From: Halovenus sp.
GTDB taxonomy: Archaea > Halobacteriota > Halobacteria > Halobacteriales > Haloarculaceae
Length of the DNA: 12,070 bases
Direction: 5' to 3'
NCBI GenBank assembly: GCA_028275145.1
Contig: JAQCNG010000162.1
Span: 1 to 12,070 of the forward strand
The notes below the pieces were generated by a model, which was not told the DNA's origin, made no database searches, and was given only the letters and a program-made list of their open reading frames with translations. Made by a program: the position numbers and the translations under genes. This document shows positions 6,498 through 12,070 of this stretch, in pieces; the first letter of the stretch is position 1, and each line of letters opens with the position of its first letter.

Positions 6498-6736
6498 CGA
6501 TACTGCACCCAAAGGAGATACGCGACATGACCCCCGCCGAGCGGGAGTCGAACCTCGAGGACCTCGAGACGGAGTTGCTGAACGCCCAGTCGATAAAGGC
6601 GGCGGGCGGGATGCCCGAGAACCCCTCGGAGATAAAGGAGCTCCGCCGGACCATCGCGCGGATAAAGACCATCCAGCGCGAGGAGGGTGACCTCGAGGCC
6701 GAGAGCGTCGCCGAGCGACAGGGGGGAAGCGAATGA
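6494..6736 (+). CDS. rpl29: 50S ribosomal protein uL29 (L29), 80 aa
   Basis: A two-helix coiled-coil protein starting MTILHPKEIRDMTPAERESN. The first helix spans about 13-36 and the second, NPSEIKELRRTIARIKTI (43-60), about 43-65, joined by the AAGGMPENP turn typical of archaea. L29 binds 23S rRNA domain I beside L23 at the tunnel exit. The last 10 or so residues (AESVAERQGGSE) form a short polar extension beyond the roughly 70-residue haloarchaeal form I recall. The start overlaps the uS3 stop (ATGA), with GGAGGGTGA just upstream as the ribosome-binding site. In some methanogens an aIF1/SUI1 gene sits after uL29; here RNase P component 1 follows directly, overlapping by 4 bases. Confidence 0.95.
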   Translation: MTILHPKEIRDMTPAERESNLEDLETELLNAQSIKAAGGMPENPSEIKELRRTIARIKTIQREEGDLEAESVAERQGGSE

Positions 6737-7020
6737 CAGCGAGCGCAACGACGCTGGTCCGGGAGGAACTCGTCGGACTGCCCGTCGAGGTGGTCGCGGC
6801 GTCGAACCCCGACCTGGTCGGCATCGAGGGCGATGTCGTGATGGAGACGACACGGACGCTGGGCATCGAGCAGGACGACCGCGTGCTGCAGGTGCCAAAG
6901 GCCGACGCCACCTTCGAGTGGACGCTGTCCACCGGGACGGGCGTCAGAACAGCGGGCGAGCGCCTCGTCGGACGGCCGGCGCGGCGCACAGAAAAAGGAG
7001 GTGATTCCACATGGCGATAG
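6733..7020 (+). CDS. rnp1: ribonuclease P protein component 1 (Rpp29/Pop4 family), 95 aa
   Basis: RNase P removes the 5' leader of pre-tRNA. Rpp29 is one of the archaeal protein subunits and pairs with Rpp21 to bind the specificity domain of the RNA. The Sm-like beta-barrel is recognisable from LVREELVGLPVEVVAASNPD (8-27), LVGIEGDVVMETTRTL (28-43) and the end GERLVGRPARR (75-85). The length is usual for archaea (about 90-130). It is consistently found between uL29 and uS17 in euryarchaea, as here. The start overlaps the uL29 stop by 4 bases (ATGA). The end runs 10 bases into uS17, and its last codons include the uS17 ribosome-binding site, so the C-terminal residues GGDSTWR are partly dictated by that signal. 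Confidence 0.94.
   Translation: MTASATTLVREELVGLPVEVVAASNPDLVGIEGDVVMETTRTLGIEQDDRVLQVPKADATFEWTLSTGTGVRTAGERLVGRPARRTEKGGDSTWR
6996..7005 (+). promoter_or_regulatory. perfect Shine-Dalgarno sequence for uS17
   Basis: AGGAGGTGAT is a 10-base match to the complement of the archaeal 16S rRNA 3' end. It ends 5 bases before the uS17 ATG at 7011. It lies within rnp1 and is the strongest ribosome-binding site in the window, allowing uS17 to be initiated independently of rnp1. Confidence 0.85.
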
Positions 7021-7355
7021 GACTGGACGTAGCGAAACCACCGGAACCGGAGAACCCAGACGAGTACGACTACGAGACCTGCCCGTTCTACGGTGAACTG
7101 TCCGTTCGTGGACAGGGCATCGAGGGCGAGGTGGTCTCGACGGAGATGGACAGAACAGTGGTCGTCGAGCGGGAGTACGACGTGAGCGTGCCGAAGTACG
7201 ACCGGTTGATGAAACGCCGGTCGCGGATTCCGGCACACGTGCCGGGTGTGCTCGAACCGCTCTCGGTCGGTGACACTGTGCGGATTGCGGAGACACGGCC
7301 CCTCTCGAAGACGAAATCACACGTCGTCGTGGAGGTCCAGGGAGGTGACGCCTGA
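7011..7355 (+). CDS. rps17: 30S ribosomal protein uS17 (S17), 114 aa
   Basis: Archaeal S17 with the N-terminal extension [20 protein letters not shown], then the OB-fold from about residue 26: [20 protein letters not shown] (26-45), [20 protein letters not shown] (50-69), and the signature [20 protein letters not shown] (87-106). S17 is a primary 16S rRNA binder in the body of the small subunit. The length agrees with haloarchaeal relatives (about 110-114). The start is set by a perfect Shine-Dalgarno sequence and lies 10 bases inside rnp1. The C-terminal codons (GGDA) themselves contain GGAGGTGAC, the ribosome-binding site for uL14, whose ATG shares one base with this stop. Confidence 0.96.
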   Translation: MAIGLDVAKPPEPENPDEYDYETCPFYGELSVRGQGIEGEVVSTEMDRTVVVEREYDVSVPKYDRLMKRRSRIPAHVPGVLEPLSVGDTVRIAETRPLSKTKSHVVVEVQGGDA

Positions 7356-7753
7356 TGGAGGCGATGAAAGCAGACGTCACACAGGGTCTCAAGAAGGGGT
7401 CGGTGCTCACCTGTGCCGACAACACCGGGGCACGCGAGTTGAAGGTGCTGAGCACGTCTGGCTACTCCGGACGGCTCAACCGACAGCCAAAGGCGGGGCT
7501 GGGCGACCGGATAACCGTCTCGGTGACGAAAGGCACCCCGGAGATGCGCCGGCAGGTGCTCAACGCGGTGGTGGTTCGACAGCGAAAGGAGGTTCGTCGA
7601 CCCGACGGCACGCGACTGTCCTTCGAGGACAACGCGGCGGTCATCGTCGACGAGAACGACGACCCGCGGGGCACCGAGATAAAGGGACCAATCGCGCGCG
7701 AAGTCGCCGAGCGGTTCGGCGCAATCGCATCCACAGCAACGATGATAGTATGA
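7355..7753 (+). CDS. rpl14: 50S ribosomal protein uL14 (L14), 132 aa
   Basis: Highly conserved, 132 residues, the exact length usual in haloarchaea. Blocks include [20 protein letters not shown] (16-35), [20 protein letters not shown] (47-66), [20 protein letters not shown] (72-91), [20 protein letters not shown] (92-111) and the C-terminus [21 protein letters not shown]14 lies at the subunit interface, contacts 16S helix 14 and is the docking site of the anti-association factor aIF6. The ATG at 7355 overlaps the uS17 stop (TGATG) and follows GGAGGTGAC (7341-7349). A second ATG three codons downstream (7364) is possible, but [10 protein letters not shown] fits the family N-terminus better. 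Confidence 0.97.
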   Translation: MEAMKADVTQGLKKGSVLTCADNTGARELKVLSTSGYSGRLNRQPKAGLGDRITVSVTKGTPEMRRQVLNAVVVRQRKEVRRPDGTRLSFEDNAAVIVDENDDPRGTEIKGPIAREVAERFGAIASTATMIV

Positions 7754-8109
7754 CACAGCAGCCACACAAACAACGGAAAGAACAGCGTAACGCGCCGCTG
7801 CACAAGCGCCACAAGCAGGTGATGTCGACCCTGTCGACGGAGCTCCGAGAGGAGTACGACCAGCGCTCGGTGCGGGTCAACGAGGGAGACACAGTCGAGG
7901 TAATGCGCGGCGACTTCGCCGAGGAGACCGGCGACGTGGTGCAGGTGAACCTGCGAGACGCGACAATCCACGTCGAGGGTGTCACGAACGAAACCGTCGA
8001 CGGCGAGGAGGTCCCCCGACCACTTGACGCGAGCAACGTGCGCGTCACGGAGCTGGACCTGTCGGACCCGCTTCGCCAGGAGCGGCTCGAATCGGAGGGT
8101 GAACAGTGA
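7750..8109 (+). CDS. rpl24: 50S ribosomal protein uL24 (L24), 119 aa
   Basis: Archaeal L24 (L26 of eukaryotes): a basic N-terminus [20 protein letters not shown] (2-21), then the KOW/SH3-like barrel around [20 protein letters not shown] (41-60) and [20 protein letters not shown] (61-80). L24 nucleates large-subunit assembly at the 5' end of 23S rRNA near the tunnel exit. The length is normal (about 120). The start overlaps the uL14 stop (ATGA at 7750-7753) and no clear Shine-Dalgarno sequence precedes it, so it probably relies on coupling. The frame is open upstream, but that stretch is a shadow of uL14. The stop overlaps the GTG start of eS4. Confidence 0.96.
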   Translation: MTQQPHKQRKEQRNAPLHKRHKQVMSTLSTELREEYDQRSVRVNEGDTVEVMRGDFAEETGDVVQVNLRDATIHVEGVTNETVDGEEVPRPLDASNVRVTELDLSDPLRQERLESEGEQ

Positions 8110-8906
8110 CGAACCACCAGAAACGACTGGCCGCGCCCGAGAGCTGGCCGGTCGAGCGCAAGACCGAGATGTTCACGGTCAAGGCGGACGCGGGCCCACA
8201 CGGCGACGACGGGGTTCCGCTCCTCATCATCCTGCGGGACGTGCTCGGCTACGCGGACAGCCGCAAGGAGGCCCGCTACGCGCTCACCCAGGACAGCGTC
8301 ATCATAAACGGGACACCGGTCTCCGACGAGGAGCGTCCCGTCGGGATGTTCGATATCCTGGCGTTCGACGAGCGCGAGGAGTTCTACCGGGTGTTCCCCG
8401 ACGAGGGCGGTCGGCTGTCGCTGACGCCGATCGACGAGGAGTCGGCCGGGAGCAAACTCGGCAGGATCGCCGGAAAGACACACGTTCCCGGCGGTGACGT
8501 CCAGTTGACCTTGCACGACGGGCAGACGCTGCTGGTCGCGGAACCGGGACAGTACAGCGTCGGCGACTCGCTGGTCGTCGCGAACGACGACGACACCATC
8601 GTCGCCCACTTCGAGTACGAGGAGGGCGCGCTGGCGACGGCCGTTGCCGGCCAGCACGCCGGTCAGATCGGCACAATCGACGAGATACAGGTGACCGCGA
8701 GCAGTTCGGACAACAACGTCTTGCTGTCGGCCCACGGCGACGGCGAGCGGTTCGAGACCGTCGAGGAGTACATCGTCGTCATCGACGAGAACTTCGTCGA
8801 GGACGACAGCACCGACACGGCAGCCGAGTCCGGCGACGCCGACGGCGAGACGGTCGACCCGGAGACAGACGGTCAGACGGAGAGTGACACGGAGGACGAA
8901 ACATGA
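8106..8906 (+). CDS. rps4e: 30S ribosomal protein eS4 (S4e), GTG start, with extra acidic C-terminal tail, 266 aa
   Basis: The archaeal/eukaryotic-specific protein of the small subunit. The GTG at 8106 gives the family N-terminus [20 protein letters not shown] and overlaps the uL24 stop (GTGA); GGAGGGTGA precedes it. Domains in order are N-terminal (1-40), an S4-type RNA-binding module (about 40-100, [20 protein letters not shown] at 44-63 and IINGTPV), the central S4e domain (about 95-165, SLTPIDEES and [20 protein letters not shown]) and a KOW module (about 175-210, [13 protein letters not shown]). The conserved core ends with [10 protein letters not shown] (221-230). Residues 231-266 are almost purely Asp/Glu/Ser/Thr/Gly. 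From memory, haloarchaeal homologues end within a few residues of DENF (about 234 aa), so this roughly 35-residue tail is additional. It is probably disordered and consistent with salt adaptation. Confidence 0.95.
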   Translation: MTNHQKRLAAPESWPVERKTEMFTVKADAGPHGDDGVPLLIILRDVLGYADSRKEARYALTQDSVIINGTPVSDEERPVGMFDILAFDEREEFYRVFPDEGGRLSLTPIDEESAGSKLGRIAGKTHVPGGDVQLTLHDGQTLLVAEPGQYSVGDSLVVANDDDTIVAHFEYEEGALATAVAGQHAGQIGTIDEIQVTASSSDNNVLLSAHGDGERFETVEEYIVVIDENFVEDDSTDTAAESGDADGETVDPETDGQTESDTEDET

Positions 8907-9427
8907 GCTCAGAGACAGAGCAGTTCCACGAGATGCGCAGGCCACGCATCGAGAAGGCCGTCGTCCACATGGGTATCGGCCAGGGTGGCCGCGAACTCGG
9001 GCAGGGAGAGGAGATACTCGCGGCGGTAACGGGTCAACAGCCCGTCCGGACCGTGGCAACGATGACGGAACCGGCGTTTGGCATCCGCGAGGGTGACCCG
9101 ATTGGTGCGAAGGTGACCCTGCGCGACGAGGATGCCACGGCGTTTCTGGAGACAGCGCTGTCGCTGGTCGAACTGGAGCGTGGCCAGTTCGACGACACGG
9201 GCAACTTCAGCTTCGGGGTCGAGGACCACACCGACTTCCCGAGTCAGGAGTACGACCCGACAACCGGCATCTACGGGCTGGACGTGACGGTCAACCTCGT
9301 GCGGCCGGGGTATCGGGTCGCCAAGCGCGACCGTGGGTCGCGGTCGATACCGTCGACCCACCGGCTGACCGTCGACGACGCCGTGGTGTTCGTCGAGTCG
9401 ACCTTCGACGTGGAGGTGACCGCATGA
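8903..9427 (+). CDS. rpl5: 50S ribosomal protein uL5 (L5), 174 aa
   Basis: Archaeal L5 (L11 of eukaryotes): [20 protein letters not shown] (11-30) is the conserved N-terminal strand and loop, followed by [20 protein letters not shown] (59-78), [20 protein letters not shown] (102-121) and [20 protein letters not shown] (122-141). L5 binds 5S rRNA with L18 and forms the inter-subunit bridge to the small-subunit head near the P-site tRNA. The length is about the haloarchaeal norm (174-177). The start overlaps the eS4 stop by 4 bases (ATGA), with GGAGG nine bases upstream. The last codons contain GGAGGTGAC, the ribosome-binding site of uS14, whose ATG overlaps this stop. Confidence 0.97.
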   Translation: MSSETEQFHEMRRPRIEKAVVHMGIGQGGRELGQGEEILAAVTGQQPVRTVATMTEPAFGIREGDPIGAKVTLRDEDATAFLETALSLVELERGQFDDTGNFSFGVEDHTDFPSQEYDPTTGIYGLDVTVNLVRPGYRVAKRDRGSRSIPSTHRLTVDDAVVFVESTFDVEVTA

Positions 9428-9618
9428 GCGGCCAGGACGGCGAACACCCCGACGAGGAGGAGGTCACCGGCGAGCACGCCACGACACGGAGCGAACAGTT
9501 GCGCGATTGCCAGCGCTGCGGGCGCAAGCAGGGCCTGGTCGGCAAGTACGACATCTACCTCTGCCGGCAGTGCTTCCGCGAGGTGGCCCGAAGCATGGGG
9601 TTCAAAAAGTACTCATGA
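9424..9618 (+). CDS. rps14: 30S ribosomal protein uS14 (S14), zinc-binding form, 64 aa
   Basis: A short S14 with a complete four-cysteine zinc ribbon: Cys29-x2-Cys32 and Cys47-x2-Cys50 ([20 protein letters not shown], 29-48), ending [14 protein letters not shown], the universal basic tail that binds 16S rRNA in the subunit head. Because all four cysteines are present, this is the zinc-dependent C+ form usual in archaea. The first 27 residues are acidic and not conserved in detail, as in other haloarchaea. The start overlaps the uL5 stop (ATGA) and follows GGAGGTGAC at 9414-9422. The uS8 ATG overlaps its stop by 4 bases. Confidence 0.96.
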   Translation: MSGQDGEHPDEEEVTGEHATTRSEQLRDCQRCGRKQGLVGKYDIYLCRQCFREVARSMGFKKYS

Positions 9619-10007
9619 CAGGAAACGACCCACTCGCCAACGCGCTCTCGGCCATCGACAACGCCGAGAGCGTCGGCCAGCTCACACAGGAGGTACAGCC
9701 CGCTTCGAACGAGATCGGTAGCGTACTCGAGGTTCTCTACGACCGCGGGTACATCGACGGCTTCCAGCGTATCGACGACGGGAAGGCCGGTCGGTTCGAG
9801 GTCGAACTGAAAGGCGGCATAAACGCGTGTGGCCCGGTCAAACCCCGCTACTCGGCGGGTGCCGACGAGTTCGAGCGGTGGGAGAAGCGGTTCCTCCCTG
9901 CCCGTGACTACGGAACACTCGTTGTCACCACCTCCCATGGCATTATGAGCCACTACGAGGCCCGCCGGAGCGGAATCGGCGGCCAGGTCATCGCATACGT
10001 ATACTGA
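9615..10007 (+). CDS. rps8: 30S ribosomal protein uS8 (S8), 130 aa
   Basis: 130 residues, the standard archaeal length. It begins [20 protein letters not shown] and contains [20 protein letters not shown] (33-52) and the RNA-binding C-terminal signature [20 protein letters not shown] (105-124), ending VIAYVY. S8 binds 16S helix 21 in the platform. In bacteria S8 represses the spc operon by binding an rRNA-like structure near L5 mRNA; I did not find an evident mimic of that site here. The start lies in the ATGA overlap with the uS14 stop. Reading the frame further upstream only gives a shadow of uS14. No Shine-Dalgarno sequence is visible, so coupling is likely. uL6 starts 2 bases after the stop. 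Confidence 0.97.
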   Translation: MTGNDPLANALSAIDNAESVGQLTQEVQPASNEIGSVLEVLYDRGYIDGFQRIDDGKAGRFEVELKGGINACGPVKPRYSAGADEFERWEKRFLPARDYGTLVVTTSHGIMSHYEARRSGIGGQVIAYVY

Positions 10008-10009
10008 CA

Positions 10010-10546
10010 ATGACAGAAACACGACTACAGATACCGGAGGAGGTGAGCGCGACGGTCGACCACCTCGAGCTCACCGTCGAAGGACCGAACGGCAGCGTCA
10101 CACGCCGGCTGTGGTATCCCGACGTCTCGGTGACCGCCGAGGACGGCGAGGTCGTCATCGCGTCCGACAACGAGGACGCGGAGACACTCTCGACGGTCGG
10201 CACGTTCGAGAGCCACGTCGAGAACATGTTCCACGGCGTCAGCGAGGGCTGGGAGTACGAGATGGAGGTGTTCTACTCGCACTTCCCGATGCAGGTGACC
10301 GTCGAGAACGGGGAGGTCGTCGTCGAGAACTTCCTCGGCGAGCGGGCGGCCCGGCGGACCGGCATCCACGGTGACACCGATGTCGAGATCGACGGCGAGC
10401 AGATCACGCTCAGCGGTCCCGACATCGAGGCCGTGGGACAGACGGCTGCCGACATCGAACAGCTGACACGCGTCACCGACAAGGACCTGCGGGTCTTCCA
10501 GGACGGGGCGTACATCACGAACAAACCGAACAGAGGTGACGCCTGA
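10010..10546 (+). CDS. rpl6: 50S ribosomal protein uL6 (L6), 178 aa
   Basis: Archaeal L6 (L9 of eukaryotes) with the two repeated L6 domains: domain 1 about residues 6-78 ([20 protein letters not shown], 12-31) and domain 2 about 80-170 ([20 protein letters not shown], 88-107; [12 protein letters not shown], 107-118). The conserved C-terminal motif [20 protein letters not shown] (135-154) is intact. L6 lies near the sarcin-ricin loop and the factor-binding site. The length matches haloarchaea (about 177-178). There is no obvious Shine-Dalgarno sequence before the ATG (ATACTGACA), so it probably depends on uS8 termination two bases upstream. Its C-terminal codons (RGDA) contain the GAGGTGAC used for eL32, whose ATG shares a base with this stop (TGATG). 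Confidence 0.97.
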   Translation: MTETRLQIPEEVSATVDHLELTVEGPNGSVTRRLWYPDVSVTAEDGEVVIASDNEDAETLSTVGTFESHVENMFHGVSEGWEYEMEVFYSHFPMQVTVENGEVVVENFLGERAARRTGIHGDTDVEIDGEQITLSGPDIEAVGQTAADIEQLTRVTDKDLRVFQDGAYITNKPNRGDA

Positions 10547-11574
10547 TGGCCGACGACGAGCACGAGAACGGTACAGAGGACGAGCCGGTCGACGAGCAGG
10601 CGGCCGAGGCGGGCGAGGAGGAGAACAGCCTGGCGGAGATGGGCGGTGTCGACGAGGAGACCGCCGAGTCGCTCACGGCGGCCGGCTACGAGACGGTCGA
10701 ACACGTCGCGGCCGCCGACCAGGAGTCCCTGCAGGAGGTCGACGGCGTCAGCACGGCACTCGCCGCGCGGATGAAAGCCGAAACCGCCGGGGTGTCGGTC
10801 AGTGACGAGGTCGACTCGGCAGTGTCGGAACTCGGTGCCGACGCCGACACCGAGACGGCCGACACCACCGAGAGCGCAGACGAGGCCGACGACGGCGACA
10901 TCACGGAGATAGAGGACATAAGCGGCGTCGGCGGCGCGAAAGCAGAGGCGCTGCGCGAGGCGGGCTACGACAGCATCGACTACATCCGCGGTGCGAGCCA
11001 GGACGAACTGGCGAACGTCGAGGGTGTCGGGATGGCGCTGGCGGCCCGGATAAAGGCCGATGTCGGTGACATCGACCTGGACGAGACTGTCGAGCCCGAC
11101 ATCGAGGAGGAAGCAGCCGAGGAGGAGGAAGTCGAGACGGAACTGGTCGCGCGGGGACTGGTCGACAAGACGCCCGACCTGGACGACGAGGAGAAGCGCC
11201 TGCTGGACCAGCGTCGCCAGGTCGGCAAGCCGAAGTTCAACCGGCAGGACCACCACAAGAAAAAGCGTGTTCCGACCTCGTGGCGCCGCCCCCGTGGACA
11301 GCTCTCGAAGCAGCGGAAAGGCGTCAAGGGGAAAGGCGACAGCGTGCAGGCCGGCTTCCGGACGCCGACAGCGGTCCGGGGTCGACACCCCTCCGGCTTC
11401 GAGGAGGTGTACGTCCACAACACGGACGACCTGGACGGCGTCGACGGTGACGAGGAGGCGGTGCGTATCGCCTCGTCGGTCGGCGGCCGCAAGCGCGAGC
11501 GCATCGAGGAACAGGCAGAGGACTCGGGCATCCGGGTGCTCAACCCGACCTACGAGGAGGTCGAGATCGAATGA
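10546..11574 (+). CDS. rpl32e: 50S ribosomal protein eL32 (L32e) with two N-terminal helix-hairpin-helix modules, 342 aa
   Basis: The ribosomal part is residues about 197-342: [20 protein letters not shown] (201-220), [20 protein letters not shown] (227-246), [20 protein letters not shown] (247-266) and the end [15 protein letters not shown]. It binds 23S rRNA in archaeal and eukaryotic large subunits. The N-terminal 196 residues are not part of the core. They hold two related helix-hairpin-helix units, at about 29-80 ([20 protein letters not shown]) and about 120-172 ([20 protein letters not shown]), each ending in ALAAR-[MI]-KA-[ED] and separated by an acidic linker (about 85-118). The Haloarcula homologue I remember is about 241 residues with one such unit, so this protein carries an additional module of about 100 residues. 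The first copy has GVD and GVS where the second has GVG in both hairpins, so it may not bind nucleic acid. Confidence 0.95.
   Translation: MADDEHENGTEDEPVDEQAAEAGEEENSLAEMGGVDEETAESLTAAGYETVEHVAAADQESLQEVDGVSTALAARMKAETAGVSVSDEVDSAVSELGADADTETADTTESADEADDGDITEIEDISGVGGAKAEALREAGYDSIDYIRGASQDELANVEGVGMALAARIKADVGDIDLDETVEPDIEEEAAEEEEVETELVARGLVDKTPDLDDEEKRLLDQRRQVGKPKFNRQDHHKKKRVPTSWRRPRGQLSKQRKGVKGKGDSVQAGFRTPTAVRGRHPSGFEEVYVHNTDDLDGVDGDEEAVRIASSVGGRKRERIEEQAEDSGIRVLNPTYEEVEIE
10630..11061 (+). repeat. internal duplication in eL32: two helix-hairpin-helix units (10630-10785 and 10903-11061)
   Basis: The encoded units line up residue by residue: L-x-E-[MI]-G-G-V-D versus I-E-D-I-S-G-V-G, then E-[TA][12 protein letters not shown] versus [14 protein letters not shown], then [21 protein letters not shown] versus [21 protein letters not shown]. 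The similarity is at protein level; the DNA copies have diverged considerably, so the duplication is not recent or has been shaped by selection. Confidence 0.8.
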
Positions 11575-12017
11575 CGGACCTCAGTGCACAGAAGCGACTG
11601 GCCGCAGACGAACTCGACGTTGGAAAGAACCGCATCTGGTTCGACCCCGACCGGCAGTCGGACCTCGCGGAGGCGATCACCCGGGAGGACATCCGCGAAC
11701 TGGTCGAGGAGGGTGCGATTCAGGTCGACGACGAGTCGGGCAACTCCCGGGGTCGCGCGCGCGAGCGCAACCAGAAACAGTCGTACGGCCACCAGAAGGG
11801 GCCCGGCACCCGGAAGGGAACCGCCGGCGCACGACAGAACGAGACGGACGATTGGCAGTCCCGCATCCGCGCCCAGCGCAGGCGACTGCGGGAACTCCGT
11901 GACGCGGACGAGATCTCCCGCAGCGAGTACCGCACGCTCTACGACAGGGCCGGCGGCGGGGAGTTCGACAGCGTCGCGGATCTCGAACGACAGCTCGACG
12001 AACGAGGTGATGCATGA
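11571..12017 (+). CDS. rpl19e: 50S ribosomal protein eL19 (L19e), 148 aa
   Basis: Archaeal/eukaryotic-specific protein with the standard haloarchaeal length (148-149). It opens with the compact helical domain [20 protein letters not shown] (5-24), then [13 protein letters not shown] (39-51), the basic linker [20 protein letters not shown] (59-78) and [10 protein letters not shown], which threads through 23S rRNA. It ends with the long helix [20 protein letters not shown] (95-114) that reaches toward the small subunit. In archaeal ribosome structures this helix forms an inter-subunit bridge. The start overlaps the eL32 stop (ATGA); the weak GAGGAGGT upstream is 10 or more bases away. Its last codons (RGDA) contain GAGGTGAT, the ribosome-binding site for uL18. 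Confidence 0.97.
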   Translation: MTDLSAQKRLAADELDVGKNRIWFDPDRQSDLAEAITREDIRELVEEGAIQVDDESGNSRGRARERNQKQSYGHQKGPGTRKGTAGARQNETDDWQSRIRAQRRRLRELRDADEISRSEYRTLYDRAGGGEFDSVADLERQLDERGDA

Positions 12018-12070
12018 TGGCAACAGGACCACAGTACACAGTGCCGATGCGACGTCGCCGCGAGGCCAGA
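12017..12070 (+). CDS. rpl18: 50S ribosomal protein uL18 (L18), N-terminal 18 codons only
   Basis: The 18 residues [18 protein letters not shown] match the N-terminus of haloarchaeal L18, which binds 5S rRNA together with L5. The rest lies beyond the right edge. The position directly after eL19 is the usual one. Two in-frame ATGs compete: 12014 (giving MMATG) and 12017 (giving MATG, sharing one base with the eL19 stop). I chose 12017 because it matches the family start and sits about 6 bases after GAGGTGAT (12004-12011), a better spacing than 12014. Confidence 0.92.
   Translation, partial: MATGPQYTVPMRRRREAR

Noticed and set aside
5436..7455. Very long open frames on the minus strand across uL22 to uS17 (600 and 457 codons)
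   Set aside because: They are mirror frames of GC-rich genes. Their translations are Arg/Pro/Ser-rich without recognisable domains, while the plus strand encodes clear ribosomal proteins throughout.
8900..9430. Search for an S8-binding rRNA mimic near uL5, as in the bacterial spc operon
   Set aside because: No convincing structure seen by eye; archaeal operon control need not use it.

Overview
This window is haloarchaeal chromosome (class Halobacteria, phylum Euryarchaeota). It is GC-rich with GC-ending codons. The proteins are strongly acidic, including ribosomal proteins with long Glu/Asp tails. It also carries the archaeal/eukaryotic-type ribosomal proteins eS4, eL32 and eL19, plus a protein subunit of archaeal RNase P. 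I do not assign a genus.

Layout: the left end holds, on the minus strand, the first 189 codons of a riboflavin/F420-pathway reductase (arfC). A 92-bp divergent gap separates it from a 52-residue membrane protein on the plus strand. Next comes a 226-bp non-coding stretch with a nested inverted repeat, a short direct repeat and the best TATA-like box of the window. From 1046 to the right edge everything is one dense plus-strand operon, the fused S10/spc ribosomal cluster of euryarchaea: SPOUT RNA methyltransferase, uL3, uL4, uL23, uL2, uS19, uL22, uS3, uL29, RNase P component 1, uS17, uL14, uL24, eS4, uL5, uS14, uS8, uL6, eL32, eL19 and the start of uL18.

Most neighbouring genes overlap by 1 to 10 bases (ATGA, TGATG or GTGA) or are separated by 2 to 4 bases, so translation is probably coupled. 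Many junctions have a Shine-Dalgarno sequence inside the end of the preceding gene, most clearly before uS17. The products are both ribosomal subunits' core proteins together with two RNA-processing factors (RNase P subunit, SPOUT methyltransferase), so the operon links ribosome assembly with tRNA processing and RNA modification.

I see no mobile element, CRISPR array, rRNA, tRNA or unknown multi-gene system. Gene order is textbook. The points worth a second look are details: eL32 with two helix-hairpin-helix modules, a 15-residue insert in uL2 that contains a perfect hairpin, an acidic extension of eS4, the structured and repeat-bearing region before the operon, a strong bias to AUA isoleucine codons before AAN codons, and C-termini that appear shaped by embedded ribosome-binding sites.
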